Assembly: GCA_021234155.1 (NCBI GenBank)
Contig: JAJEKV010000001.1
Location: 24,107,189-24,171,188, forward strand
Reading direction: 5' to 3'
Source: Isoetes taiwanensis
Lineage: Eukaryota; Streptophyta; Lycopodiopsida; Isoetales; Isoetaceae
Length of the DNA stretch: 64,000 nucleotides
Positions 11,688 through 22,934 of this stretch are shown here, piece by piece (positions within the stretch are counted from its first letter, which is position 1; each line of letters starts with the position of its first letter). The translations under genes were made by a program, and so were the position numbers. Below the pieces are notes generated by a model, which worked only from the letters and a program-made list of their open reading frames with translations, searched no databases and was not told the origin of the DNA.

Positions 11688-12039
11688 GTTCCATGCTACT
11701 GCTTCTTGAAGAGACTCGAGCCATTCTATGTCGTCTTAAAGCAAACCTTTATATGTTGCACGTAACTGTCCATCGAAGGAGCGCAGATCCTCAAAACTAA
11801 GTGCACCTGTCACAGGAGTAGGAGACGTAGATAATATCGCTCTCCTTCTGAAGGATTAACAAAGTACATGCATTCAATCGTGGGAAACTTCTGATTGTTG
11901 GATCTAGCCATCCATGTCCTACTAGGTTTATCATAGATAAACTTTTTAGGAAAATCATGTTAGAGCAATTGAGTGGCCTCTCTATTTCCAGATGCATTCA
12001 ACGTTGTTCCGCTATTCTTACTTCTTATTGCGTCCACGC

Positions 12040-12909
12040 TCATCCTCGATTGTATACATCTTGTTGCATTGGGAGATGCACAACCAACCTAGTGACATGA
12101 GGAAACTGTTGTTGTATACCATATGAGAGGATTCTCCACGATGCTTCAGAAGCTCGTGCATTTAAGAATTGCTCAACCTCATCATGATTTATGGTCGGTG
12201 CGGTGCTAGTAGTTACACCATCACTCGCCCCTTCTAAGTTCACATTGATCATATCTAGCCCTTTGTGGACATACTTGTATAGATATTTAACGGTCTTTAC
12301 AGCAGCACATACCTCAACATTGATATGGCACTTGAAGTACGATGTCAACCACGGATTGTATGGCACGACCCATCTGTTATCTAAATCTATATCCTCTTTT
12401 TTCACCTTTCGGCCATCATCCCTTCGTCGGTACAATGGATATCCGTCAACAATTGTCGTCTCATCTGAAAAGGCACGTAGATAATGTTTTGTACATTTAC
12501 TATCCTGCATACACGAACTATTCGGATATCTAGTACCACATGGCCCATGCATCATATTACGAGTGACCACCTCATACAATTCAGGATATGTATCCTTGTC
12601 TGGTATTTCAGCATAAATGATTTGATCAATCTCTTCATCTGTGAAGGGCTTGTCGGCCTGATCCAATATAGTCAACAGATGTACATGTGGCAAGCCTCTC
12701 TTTTGGAACTCAATAACATAAACTTTTGCGATTATGCGGCCGATATGGAATACTCTAGCTACTAACTCTGATCGATCACTTGGTGATTGGCCATATAATA
12801 ATTCTCTTCTAATCTCTTCCCAATTTGCATTGGAAGTCATCCTTATAAAGAGGTCCGGCTTGCCAAGTTCGCGAACAATAGACATGGCATCTTGATCCCG
12901 TTGGGCCAT
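12040..12909 (-). pseudogene. Helitron Rep (HUH endonuclease) domain
   Basis: A 289-aa open frame. The HUH motif region is FQKRGLPHVHLL at about residues 68-79 (His-Val-His). It follows WEEIRRELL and is followed by the cysteine/histidine stretch MMHGPCG and KCTKHY. The later YLYKYVHKG supplies the candidate catalytic Tyr region (about residues 211-219). Rep nicks and joins single-stranded DNA in rolling-circle transposition. The frame is complete across the core but disconnected from the parts before and after it. Confidence 0.8.
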
Positions 12910-12995
12910 GTATCTCGGATCTCCACATGTGAGGATGGTAATACAACTTTTCGGCCAATAGCACTTGCATCATCTCCTTCAAAGTTCATAATACC

Positions 12996-13415
12996 CTACA
13001 ACATGTCTTTTCGAATGGTGTGTTGATTCAAGACAATGAATTGTAGCCTTTCTTGTTCCATCTTTGCGAACATATCATAAATGTGTTCTTGAAACAATCG
13101 GCCAGCCATATGAAGGGGGGATGCATGTCCATGACGCGTGAACAGATGATATATGTAGTACTCCATAACAGTTACTTTCTTTGCACCACTCCGTCCATGA
13201 GGTATTTTAGGATGCCATCCATTTATACCGTAGGGAAGAAGTAAAACAAAGTGCAATGGATCATATGCTGAGTGATATGCATCTATAAGCTTCAAGCCAC
13301 CATCTTTAGAGTGTATAATAATGTCTCTTTGACCATCTTCAGGCTTATCATCAATAGACATTAAGACAGCCACACATACACACATGCACAAACGTACACA
13401 TCGATTACAATTCAT
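12996..13415 (-). pseudogene. Helitron-like N-terminal region
   Basis: Contains SAYDPLHFVLLLPYG, WHPKIPHG, then YYIYHLFTRHG and AGRLFQEHIYDMFAKMEQERL. This order is characteristic of the region just before Rep in plant Helitron transposases. A frameshift separates it from the Rep frame starting at 12909. Confidence 0.7.
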
Positions 13416-13705
13416 GTGCCTACAATGCTAATATCTAATTTTCCGCTATGCTAATATTCAATTTCTTGCTACACTCCACTATGCATTGGATCTGCTATAA
13501 TGCTTTACACTTGGCACTCCATTACATTTAACACAATTATATTTACAACTATTTATTCTGCCTACAAACTCTATTAGGTCTACTTAGTCATGCGTCCATG
13601 AAAATACCCAGCATCGCAGCATCCCCGAGCACACAATTTCTAGTAATATTGAGGAATAGTTTTTAAGCATCACCGAGCACACTGTTTCTAGTAATATTGA
13701 GGAAT
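13416..13705. repeat. Short spacer with a 52-bp tandem duplication
   Basis: The phrase TTTCTAGTAATATTGAGGAA occurs twice about 52 bp apart, preceded by AGCATCCCCGAGCACAC in the first copy and GCATCACCGAGCACAC in the second (about 13618-13707). I see no gene in this spacer. The Helitron 5' end probably lies in or near it. Confidence 0.6.
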
Positions 13706-13710
13706 ATTTT

Positions 13711-14372
13711 TGTTAAATTGCCAAATATCTAGCACTGTTAAGTTGCCAAATATCTAAAAAAAAAATAAGCTTAAAGAGAACGCTGATTGTAACTTTATAT
13801 CTCGGAAATATTTTCACAAAAAACAAACTTAAGGCAACGCTGGCTGCAACACAATGTATTCAGAAGCTAATACAAGAATTTTACCAGCCGAAATTGGATC
13901 TTTAGATATCAAGACTGAGATCTCCTGCTGCCGGAATTCAGAGTAAGTTACAGTGATACTTTAGAAACAAAACCTTCTCTCTGCACAATATGTAAACTGA
14001 ATTGCAACTGAATGCATCGTCAATCAATCCTGCATCTGCGGTTTCAACAGGTAATCAAATTATACAATTAATCCAAACCTCTTCCGGATCCTACTTCCGG
14101 GTCAAGCTAGCAGCTGCGGAACCTGCAGCGGGATCCAATCCGCTTCTGGTCAACACCAGACTAACAGCAATCACAGTTCAATTCGATCTGCCACACAGAC
14201 TGGCCGTTTTCTCTCTGCCATAATTCGCCATACCCAGAACGTCCATTTTATGTTTTTTCCTTTTCCACCGACATGCATAAAAGCTGACATGTGTTCTTTC
14301 AATCTAAATTATCCATGCTATCCATATGTGCAAAAACAAATGAACCACCACATATGGCATGATATACTAACA
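13711..14372 (-). repeat. Element A 3' LTR
   Basis: The LTR runs TG to CA and is 662 bp. On its inner side (plus 14373 onward) the minus strand reads GAAGGGGAAG, the polypurine tract. The LTR edge carries an internal duplication: TGTTAAATTGCCAAATATCT at 13711 and TGTTAAGTTGCCAAATATCT 25 bp further in, present in both LTRs. Confidence 0.92.
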
Positions 14373-14390
14373 CTTCCCCTTCATGCCATA

Positions 14391-15802
14391 TTATCTGATA
14401 CCGAGCATTTCTTTGAATAGCGTAAGCTTTGTTTCTGTCATGGCTTTAGTGAACAAATCTGCTGCTTGACATGAAGTCTCCACATATTGCATGACAATCT
14501 CATTTTTAGTGATAAGATCTCGTATGAAATGAATATGTAATTCGATATGTTTAGTCCTCTCATGATGCACAGGATTTCTTGCTATAGCAATACAACTCAA
14601 ACTATCAGTTAGAAGCACTGTAGGATCAGTTTGAGGTATACCTATTTCAATTAACAATCTCTTTACCCAAACAATTTCTTTTGCAGCTAGGGACGATGCG
14701 GTATATTCTGCTTCTGCAGATGACATGGCAACGCATGATTGTTTTTTGCTCCTCCATGATATTATGCCTCCTGCAAGCATTAAAGCATAACCTGAAGTAG
14801 ACTTTATGGCATCAAGATCTCCTGCCCAGTCTGCGTCTGTGTAAGCAAATAAGATCAGATTATCTGAATTGAATGTAATTCCATGATCTTTCGTATCCTT
14901 CAGATATCTTAGGATTCTTTTGGCTGCAATCCAGTGAGCTTTTCCTGGATTGTTATTGTATCTGCTTAGCAAATTTGCTGCATAAGAAATATCTGGACGA
15001 GTGCAGTTAGCCACATAAAGCAAACACCCAATAAGTTCCCTATATGGAATATTCTCCATTTCCTTTTTTTCACATTCTGATGTCGGGCAAAGACTGGCTG
15101 AGATTTTATATCCTGCTACAATAGGAGTACTCACTGGGTTTGCATTTTCTAGACCAAACCTTTTTTATCATACTCTCTATATTCTTTGTCTGACAGAGCT
15201 TAAGCATTCTATTTTCTTTGTCTCTGTTCATTTCAATCCCTGTTAATTGTTTCAATTCCCCCAGATCAGTCATTTTGAACCTTGCTTTAGAATTTCCTTG
15301 CATTTTTCTAAGCATTGTATGCTATCTGCAGCCATTATGCAATCATTAACATATAGAGCAATAATGCAGAATTTATTTTATGTCTCAACATGTATATATT
15401 TCCGTCATTATTAAGCTTTTCAAACTTTTGCTCGATCAAATACTTGTCCATGCACTTGTACCATTCCCTAGGTGCTTGCTTCAATCCATAAACGACATGT
15501 TTTAACCTCCAAACCATATTTTCTCCTTCTTCAAAACCTGGAGCTTGCCTCATGTATATTTCTTCTTGCAGACTAGCATTTAGAAATGCAGTTTTTACAT
15601 CCATATGATGTACATCAAGTTTCATAGCATTAGCTAGAGCTAAAACAATTCTTATACTTGTTAATTTCACAATCGGAGAATACGTCTCATCATAGTCTAT
15701 TCCTTTCTTTTGAGAAAAACCTTGAGCAACTAACCTTGCTTTGAACCTTTTTGACCCATCAGCATTTGTTTTGACTCTATAAATCCATTTGTTTCCAACC
15801 AA
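14391..15802 (-). pseudogene. Copia A reverse transcriptase and RNase H
   Basis: The frame 15335-15802 begins after the gypsy insertion with VGNKWIYRVKTNADGS and carries RT motifs LVAQGFSQ, HHMDVKTAFLNA and VYGLKQAPREWYKCMD. Frame 15106-15315 continues, and 14391-15134 holds RNase H (TDADWAGD, SAEAEYTA, then HHERTKHIELHIHFIRD). Frame changes near 15330 and 15120 break it. The N-terminal RT residues lie on the far side of the gypsy element (20808-20870). Confidence 0.85.
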
Positions 15803-15836
15803 ATTTTTATTTGCCGGACATTTTACTAGTTCATAT

Positions 15837-16062
15837 TAAAATGGACTCTTGACGTGGCACACTATCTCACCACCCAACCACGAGCCCTCAGCTAAGACAC
15901 AGCTGCCCCAGAGCTCTCCCCCGAGCTACTATATAGCGTGCACGCCCCTTTTGGTCCTTCTTTGGACCAAAAGCCCTCTTTGGACCATAGGCCCCCTTTT
16001 GGACTAAAGGCCCTCTTTGGACTAAAGGCCATCTTTGGATTCCACGTCCTTAGCATATAGCA
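15837..16062 (-). repeat. Gypsy 3' LTR, expanded by an internal minisatellite
   Basis: Compared with the other LTR it contains extra copies of an 18-20 bp unit based on CTTTGGACTAAAGGCC (about 15948-16035; five copies against two). The polypurine tract GAGGGAGGGGGAA adjoins it on the minus strand at 16063-16077. Confidence 0.88.
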
Positions 16063-16162
16063 TTCCCCCTCCCTCTTGACATTGCAACAGTCCTCTGCTG
16101 CAAAAGGGTGTCTAAATACCTTTAGCCATCCGAGCATAATCCTTCCTTGGCCCTCGCTTAGG

Positions 16163-16696
16163 CTAGCTAGTAGAAGCATGTGCTTGGACTTCCTCTTGTC
16201 TCTCGGCTTCCTTTGCTTTCCGATCTTTATATTCCCTAAGAATATCCGGATAAGCTTCTAAAACATTGCCACGCACCCATGAAGCGTCCTCCAAAGGTTT
16301 GTGAGCAAACTTAACCAAATATTGTCTTGAACCACTAGTGGATTTATCCGCCAAAATTGTTTCCGGCTCTAGAACTTCGGAATCATCAATCAATTCTGGC
16401 TCAGTTAACCTCCCAAGTTGAGGTAACTCCTTACCATGATAAGCCTTTAGGAATGTCACATTCACTACATCATGCATTTTCCAACCTTGAGGCAATTTTA
16501 ATTGATATGCATTCTCATTGACCACTTTAATAACTTGAAATGGTCCATGGAAACGGGGTGCCAACTTAAGATCCTTCTTGCGCGCATCTTTCTTAAAGTG
16601 GCCTTTATGGATCCTCATCCATACCCAATCTCCTTCCTTAAAAACCATTGGTTGCTGCAACTTTAGATGATTTATTTGCAAAAGATGCTTGAGCAT
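16163..16696 (-). pseudogene. Gypsy integrase C-terminus and chromodomain
   Basis: Residues 25-85 hold the GPY/F-type module (GDWVWMRIHKGHF, PRFHGPFQVIKVV, AYQLKLP). The last part carries a chromodomain (EPETILADK, QYLVKF, ASWVRGNVLEAYPDIL), which in this family directs integration to particular chromatin. It ends in a basic/acidic tail. The frame overlaps the integrase core frame, showing a shift. Confidence 0.85.
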
Positions 16697-17144
16697 CTCG
16701 AATACGAGCTTGTAGCAAGTCTATGAGATCCTTATGCTCAATAACCACATCATCAGCAGCTGGAACATCCTCACACACTCGAAAGAGTGGCTCCCGTACA
16801 GGCTGACCATAAACTGCCTGAAAAGGGTTCATCTTTATGGTAGACTGATAGGTATTATTATACACAAATTCAGCAATAGCTAAATACTCTTCCCAACGAC
16901 CTTGATGTTCATTGACAAACCCCCTTAAGATGGAACAAATAACTTTATTTACCACCTCGGATTGTCCATCAGTTTCTGGGTGAAAAGCAGTGGAGAACCT
17001 TAACTCTGTCCCCAATTGCATAAACAATGCCTTCCAGAATTTACTAGTAAACTTTGTATCACGATCGGATACAATAATCTTTGGCAACCCATGTAGCCTA
17101 AATATCTCTTTGATAAAGAGCGTAGCCGCACTATAAGCCGTCAC
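16638..17144 (-). pseudogene. Gypsy integrase catalytic core
   Basis: Contains IIVSDRDTKFTSKFW (second catalytic Asp) and FHPETDGQSEVVNK (catalytic Glu region), typical of retroviral-type DDE integrases. The first Asp (TMDFIVGLP) lies in the upstream frame 17141-17758, so a frameshift separates the triad. Confidence 0.85.
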
Positions 17145-17758
17145 TTATCCGAACAAGGAATAAAATGAGCGTGCTTAGTTAAACAATTAAGAATTGTCCA
17201 AATAACAGTGTTCTTGCGAGAACTTGCAGGAAGACCAACAATAAAATCCATAGTGATCTGTTCCCACTTTGCCTCCGGAATAGGCAAGGATAAAGGAACA
17301 CCATGAGGTTTCTTGTTCGCTTTCTTTATCCGTTGACAAGTAACACAATGACGAATATGAACCAAGACATCTCTCCGCAATCCAGGCCAAATAAAGTATG
17401 GTTCAAGCTTTGCCAAAGTCGCCCCCATGCCCCGATGACCCGCAGTAGGTGCATCATGGACTTCTCTAAGAATAAGTGTCCAAAAGTCTCGAACAATGCA
17501 TAGCTTTGGACCTTTATATAAGAACCCATTAATGATCTTATACCCATATGCATTGCCACTTTGAGCCAACAACCAAATATCCTTATAATCATGGTCAATG
17601 GCATACAATGGCTTCATTTCCTCCAAATGGTTGGATTGTGCTATAGAAAGAGAACAAACTGCATAACGTCTACTTAAAGCATCAACTACAACATTCTCTT
17701 TACCAGGACGATAATCCACTGAGAAATCATATTGCTGCATAAAAGCAACCCATTTCAC
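17141..17758 (-). pseudogene. Gypsy RNase H end and integrase zinc-binding domain
   Basis: Begins with the RNase H tail (YRPGKENVVVDALSRR), then the HHCC integrase zinc finger (HDAPTAGHRGMGAT with HCVTCQRIKK). It ends with the first catalytic Asp region (WEQITMDFIVGLP). The order is as expected for Ty3/gypsy. Confidence 0.85.
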
Positions 17759-18045
17759 TGCCTTTCCGATAATGTTTTCTGTGAAACAATGTGCCTAATG
17801 CTTTGGTGGTCAGTCAAAATATGAACCGTCGACCCTAAAAGATAGTGTCGCCACACTTTCAAAGCATGAATGACAGCCAGAAATTCCTTATCATAAACAC
17901 TATATCTACTTTCCGTGTCAAAAAACTTCTGACTTTCATATCCTGCATCAAAACTGCGCCAAAGCCATACCACTTGCATCCACACATAACAAGAAAGGTA
18001 GATCAAACTTTGGCAAACGCAGAACAGGAGGATTAGCCATGGCAT
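17755..18045 (-). pseudogene. Gypsy RNase H
   Basis: Carries RYSVYDKEFLAVIHALKVWR with HYLLGSTVHILTDHQS, the RNase H core of Ty3/gypsy polyproteins. It overlaps the end of the RT frame (17948-20032) in another frame, so there is a frameshift around 17950-18045. Confidence 0.82.
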
Positions 18046-20032
18046 CCTTTAAAACTTGGAAAGCAAACTGATGATTATGATTCCATTGAAAAGGAACATC
18101 TTTTCGTAGCAACAAATATAAATCTGAAGCTAAACGAGCAAAATTCTGTACAAACTTTCTATAATAACTGCATAGGCTCAAAAAGGAACGCAATGCAGCA
18201 ACTGAAGTAGGTACTGGCCAATCCACAATTGCTTGTACCTTACTGGGATCAACTCTAAGACCCTCAGCGCAAACAATATGACCCAAATATTCAATTTTCG
18301 ATTGGAAAAATATACTTTTCTTAGGATTAAGAGTAATAGACTCCTCCCTTAACCGACGAAAAACCTCCCGCAAATGCAAGTAATGGTCATCCTCGGACTT
18401 ACTAAAAACTAATATGTTATCAAAGAACACGACAACATAAACACCATGCACATCTTCAAATATTCGCCCCATTAGCCTCGCAAAAGAAGCTGGCGCATTT
18501 GTAAGTCCAAATGGCATGACCAAAAACTCATAATGTCCAAAGGTTGTCCTAAACGCAGTCTTATGAACATCTTCAGGCGTAACCTTAAGTTGCCAATACC
18601 CTGACTTAAGATCAAGACGGCTAAAAACTGTGGCACCTTGGAGTTGATCAAACAAATCATCCGCCCTTGGTATAGGAAACCGATTCTTTATGGTTATCTT
18701 ATTCAAAGCGTGATAATCTATACACATGCGCCAGGAATTAATTTTTTTTCTTAACCAACAAGACAGGAGCACCAAAAGGTGAACATTATGATGGATCAAT
18801 CCAGCTTGAAGTAACTCATCAAGCTGGCGCCTAATCTCAACTTGCTGGTCATGCATTCTCCGATAAGGAGCTTGCTTAGGAGGTTCTTTCCCAAGAAGAA
18901 GATCAATCCTATGGTCCTTCAAACGTTGGGGTGGCAAAGTTTGTGGAATTTCATTTGAAAAGACATCATCATAATAATGCAAAAAGATTGTTTGACGCTC
19001 ATTTAATGGGGATACATCGGACTTAGGACGCAAAACCACCAAATACACAAAATGAGTTTTCATTGCCAAACGTTTAAACTGTACAACAGAAACTGTTGGA
19101 ATGGGGGAAACAATATCATCCTTCACAAACTTGAAGGCCTTTTTACCCCCTTCCAAAGATAACATAACAATGCCCGCTTTCCAATCTATAAGAGGATTGA
19201 TAGCCTTATGCCATGGCATGCCGAGAATAATATCCATACCTCCAAGGTCAGAAACCATGAAAGAACGTTTACATATATATCCCTGCAATTGAAATTCAAC
19301 ATCCTTGACCATAAATGAAGAAGGCGGAGGGGCTATATTCAAGAAAGCAGAAGACAATTCTACATCACTTGATAAAGGAATAGAAGTTAATTTTAATTCT
19401 TTTACCAATCGAGCAGAAATAAAATCAAACTCACTACCCGGATCGAATAAGATATGTACTTTTTGATCTTGAATAGTAGCCCAAAAGCGTAAGAGGCTAC
19501 TATTCTCAACAGAATCCATATCCGATTTTTCCCGGATCGTAGCCACCTTCTTCCCTTTTCCATCTCCGCGAACAGAAGCTACTTTCTTACTTTTGTCCTC
19601 TTTTGTAGTCCCAGACTTAAGAAGAGGTGTAGCTTCCTTTCTTTCCCCTTTCTTCTTTTCCAGATAAGTAGGGCATTCATAAAACTTATGATCAGTTGAA
19701 TAACAAACAAAACACTTATTCTCCCGCATAAGCCACTTCTTGCGTGCTTGATACAATTCCTTAGGCTCTTTGGCCCCAACAGGTTCATTATCTGCAACGT
19801 CTGTGTGCGGCCGTTTGAAGGGCCCAGACCCTGGAGCAGATCTCATTGATTTATCCCGAAAACCACTCGCCTCTTTCATAGAAACTTTGAGGCCACGTTG
19901 AGCATTAATGGCTTCCGTGAGGGCCAAACCTTCCTCCTCTACTTTCTCTGCCATCTTACAGAGCTCACCAAAAGAAAGATTGGCAACTTGCAGGTCGAGC
20001 TTCGCCCATACCCAACGATGAACCCCACCCAT
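17948..20032 (-). pseudogene. Gypsy gag zinc finger, protease and RT (694 aa)
   Basis: A long open frame. The CCHC knuckle CFVCYSTDHKFYEC lies near residue 108. The aspartic protease region reads ILFDPGSEFDFIS, where most relatives have DTG or DSG. RT follows: WRMCIDYHALNKITIKNRFP, RLDLKSGYWQL and FGLTNAPASFARLM. The catalytic box reads VVVFFDNILVFS, with Asn where the second Asp is expected. RT ends with FLSLCSYYRKFV. The protease and RT-box changes suggest loss of function independent of the frameshifts. Confidence 0.9.
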
Positions 20033-20201
20033 GAGTTTTTCAGACTTCTCAGTATCATTTTTACTAAACTGAAGCCCTTTCTTTAAAACTCGTGCGGCAA
20101 AGGCTCAAACAGTTTCCATGTTTTGTTGGGTCAACTTATTCCATTCAGCAATAAGATCTCGCTCTCAATTATGACCCAAAAAATGATTTTTGATTTGCTT
20201 T

Positions 20202-20663
20202 TCAAATTCTGCAAAGGTAACAATAGGTTGATCGACTGGCTGGTTCTTCTGGATATCCAGCCACCTCCAGATGACGCTCAGCAAAATATAACTGAGTGTC
20301 TTCGTCATCCTTAGCCTTAGCAAAATATGAATTCAAATCCCGGAGCGATGCAAAAAGTTCATCCGCATCACTAGTAGCAGCAGAATACTCAATTTTGACA
20401 TTGGCACCCATTTTGATGCCACTACGTGGACGCCCTGCAGCTTGCTGCAACTGCACCACCTGCGCTCGTAGAGAATCCAGTTCTTGCAGCTCCGCAATGC
20501 GAGCCTCGGCAGCTGCAAGTTTTTCTCTCATGAGCGAATTATCATGCTCTAACTCAAAAAGTTTTTCCTTGAGCTCTTCATCCTCAAAGTTAACATTGGC
20601 AGGAGAACCGACGATCGAAACTTGTTGCTCTGATACCACTAAAATGGATTCTTGACGTGGCAC
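20202..20663 (-). pseudogene. Gypsy gag N-terminal part
   Basis: The frame begins inside the LTR at 20663, so its first residues are probably not translated; the real start is after the PBS. It includes a coiled coil (EELKEKLFELEHDNSLMREK and on) and a C-terminal stretch on edge with the capsid region. A shift separates it from the following frame at 20032. Confidence 0.65.
20627..20638 (-). promoter_or_regulatory. Gypsy primer-binding site
   Basis: On the minus strand TGGTATCAGAGC starts two bases inside the 5' LTR. It matches the 3' end of initiator methionine tRNA, the usual primer in plant LTR elements. Confidence 0.88.
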
Positions 20664-20802
20664 GCTATCTCACCATCCAACCACGAGCCCTCAGCTAAGA
20701 CAGAGCTGCCCCAGAGCTCTCCCCCGAGCTCGCCCCTTTTGGACTAAAGGCCATCTTTGGACTAAAAGCCATCTTTGGACTCCACATCCTTAGCATATAG
20801 CA
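20640..20802 (-). repeat. Gypsy 5' LTR
   Basis: 163 bp. Matches 15837-16062 except for the shorter repeat block and a few substitutions. Confidence 0.9.
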
Positions 20803-21160
20803 CATATGTACCAGTTTCTTTAAAAGATTCCATCTCTTCTTGCATTGCCTTCAACCATTCAGTTCCCTTTTCTGTATTTATGGCTTCATGAAAGGATTTA
20901 GACATCTCAGGTTCAAATACAGCCATCAAGGAAGGATATCTAACTGGGGGCTTCCCTATTCTCCTACTTTTACCTGTACCATATCATCCATACATTTCGG
21001 GATAGTCTATACCTGTATCTTTGAGTTTTTCTACCTCCGATTTCCTTTTTCGTTGCATTACAGGTACAGCTTCTGCTTGTATTCCATCGTCATGTCCTTC
21101 TATATTCTCATTGACTGCTTCATCTTCTTGGTCTGAATCTGTGTCAATAATGTCAGTCTT

Positions 21161-21988
21161 CTATGAATCATTATGAACATTTGTGCTATCATATTTACTT
21201 TCAATCTTGAGGTTTGTGACCTCATGCCTATCTTTATAAAATTTGTTCTCGTCAAAAATGACGTCTCGACTAATTATCACTTTCTTTGTTTTAGGTATAA
21301 AGATTCTATAACCCTTCGATTCCTCATCATAACCGACTAAGAATCCTATTTCTGCCCTATCATCCAATTTCAGTCTTAATTCCTCAGGTACATGAACATA
21401 TGCTAGACAACCATAAGCCTTGAAGTAATCATATGCATACCCTGTACCTTTGGACCAAATTACCTCAGGTATATTACCATTTATGCTGCTTGATGGCAAC
21501 TTGTTTTGTATAAAGAACACCGTTTTGACCGCTTCCTCCCACAAATAATTAGGCAGACTTGCAAATTTTATCATTGATCTTACAGCATCCAGAGCCGTTC
21601 TATTTTTTCTTTTAGCGACCCCATTTTGTTGTGGTGAATACCTACATGTTAGTTGCCTTCTTATCCCATTTTTAACACAAAATTATTTGAACTTTGCTGC
21701 TAGATATTCACCTCCTCTGTCAGATCTAATGCATTTAAGCTTACGCCCTGTTTGTGTCTCCATTTCGCTAACATACTGTGTAAAGGCATCAAGTGCTTTA
21801 TCTTTGGAAGATAGCAGATAGCATTTTCCCATTCTACTGAAATCATCAATGAAGGATATGTAATATTTCTTATCCGTTCTTCCTTCTACATTTAAAGGTC
21901 CACAAAGATCAGTATGCACAAGGTCAAGAGGGCCTGTAGCTCTTTTCTTTGATCTGCTAAAGGGCAGTCTAGTTAACTTTCCTAACAT
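21161..21988 (-). pseudogene. Copia A integrase
   Basis: Frame 21683-21988 contains PLDLVHTDLCGPLNVE (first Asp) and RKLKCIRSDRGGEYL (second Asp). After a broken stretch (21575-21682, with the catalytic Glu region) frame 21161-21574 continues with LWEEAVKTVFFIQNKLPSSS and the C-terminal FLVGYDEESKGYRIF. The zinc-binding HHCC part lies above 21988. Confidence 0.85.
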
Positions 21989-22135
21989 ACATCCTGAACA
22001 AATAAAATTTTCACCTGTGTCGTCTACTCCATGAATAAACCCCCTTTATATCATGTACCTGATATTGTTTACATGTGTATGTGCCAATCTGCTATGCCAA
22101 GTTGAAGCTGACAAAACTGACAACATATTTATACT

Positions 22136-22903
22136 TTAGAAGACTCTATTTGAGAACTGGAAGAGATTTCCCACACGTTTTGCAAAGAACTTTAGTTCAC
22201 CATCAAGCAATACTTTACACCCTTTTTTATCAAATCTTAACTCATAGCCTAAGTCAACTAGTTGACACACAGATATGAGATTTTTATATAATCCTGGAAC
22301 ACACAAAACATTGGAAATATTGACTCTATTTCCTTGTAAGTCAAATAATTTCAACATCCCTTTACCCATCACCTTCTGCAGATCTCCATTTCCTAACTGC
22401 ACATGACTCAAATTTTTACTAGCACATATATCTGCTAGATAATCAGTAGAATTAACTACTGCTCGTTCAGCTCCACTATCAACTATAAATGCATTAGTTT
22501 CACAGTTAGAACAATATTCATCCATGCAAGTGGATAAAACAAAGGGTTTTACCTCTTGATCATCTTGTTCTGGTTTGTCCTTCTCATTTATGACTTCTTG
22601 AGTTATATTGATACCAGCACTCCTACCAGCACTTCTCCTTCCTCTTCCCCTTGACGAGCTTCCTCTTCCTTTAGAGAAAGAGCTTCCCCTTTCGACATTC
22701 CACCTTCCTCGTCCTTTATTATAATTCTTAGGGCTCGAACAAGTTGAAGACATATGGCCCATGCCACCACAATTATAGCAAGAGATTTCTTTACTTAGTT
22801 TTGGACAATCAACTTTTAAATGTCCAACTTCATGACAGTAATAACAAGGACCAATGTTTTTTTCTACATATTCCTTTTTTCCTTTTGATTTCCCCACAAA
22901 CAA
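22136..22903 (-). pseudogene. Copia A gag zinc knuckles and protease
   Basis: Two CCHC knuckles (CYYCHEVGHLKVDC and CYNCGGMGHMSSTC) are followed by an Arg/Ser-rich linker and the aspartic protease signature AFIVDSGAERAVVNS. The GAG-pre-integrase part follows (LCVPGLYKNLISVCQLVDLG). Confidence 0.85.
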
Positions 22904-22934
22904 GACATCTGAACTTTCTATTTCACTTACTATC

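Larger units (their letters stand above)
7180..13415 (-). mobile_element. Decayed autonomous Helitron (RepHel), 3' end defined
   Basis: Read on the minus strand, the element carries a Helitron N-terminal region, a Rep (HUH) domain, a PIF1-like helicase and a conserved downstream frame. It ends in a hairpin (about 7191-7226, arms GTGCC with AG and CGTT steps) followed by CTAG, with a T as the next host base. That is the Helitron end pattern (CTRR then T). The 5' TC end lies above 13415 but I could not fix it. The frames are broken by several shifts and stops, so it is not expected to be active. Confidence 0.8.
15837..20802 (-). mobile_element. Ty3/gypsy chromovirus inserted in element A
   Basis: The element is complete from LTR to LTR (4966 bp) with a 5-bp target duplication CATAT (15832-15836 and 20803-20807). 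It lies inside the RT gene of element A. LTRs are short: 226 bp (15837-16062) and 163 bp (20640-20802). On the minus strand they begin TG and end TA rather than CA. PBS and PPT are present. Domain order gag, protease, RT, RNase H, integrase, chromodomain identifies a chromovirus. Several frameshifts mean it is not autonomous. Confidence 0.93.

Noticed and set aside
13618-13707. Possible 5' end (TC) of the Helitron in the duplicated block
   Set aside because: The minus strand starts TCCTCAATATTACTAG, but the flanking host base is not the A expected before TC, and the block is duplicated. The 5' end remains open.
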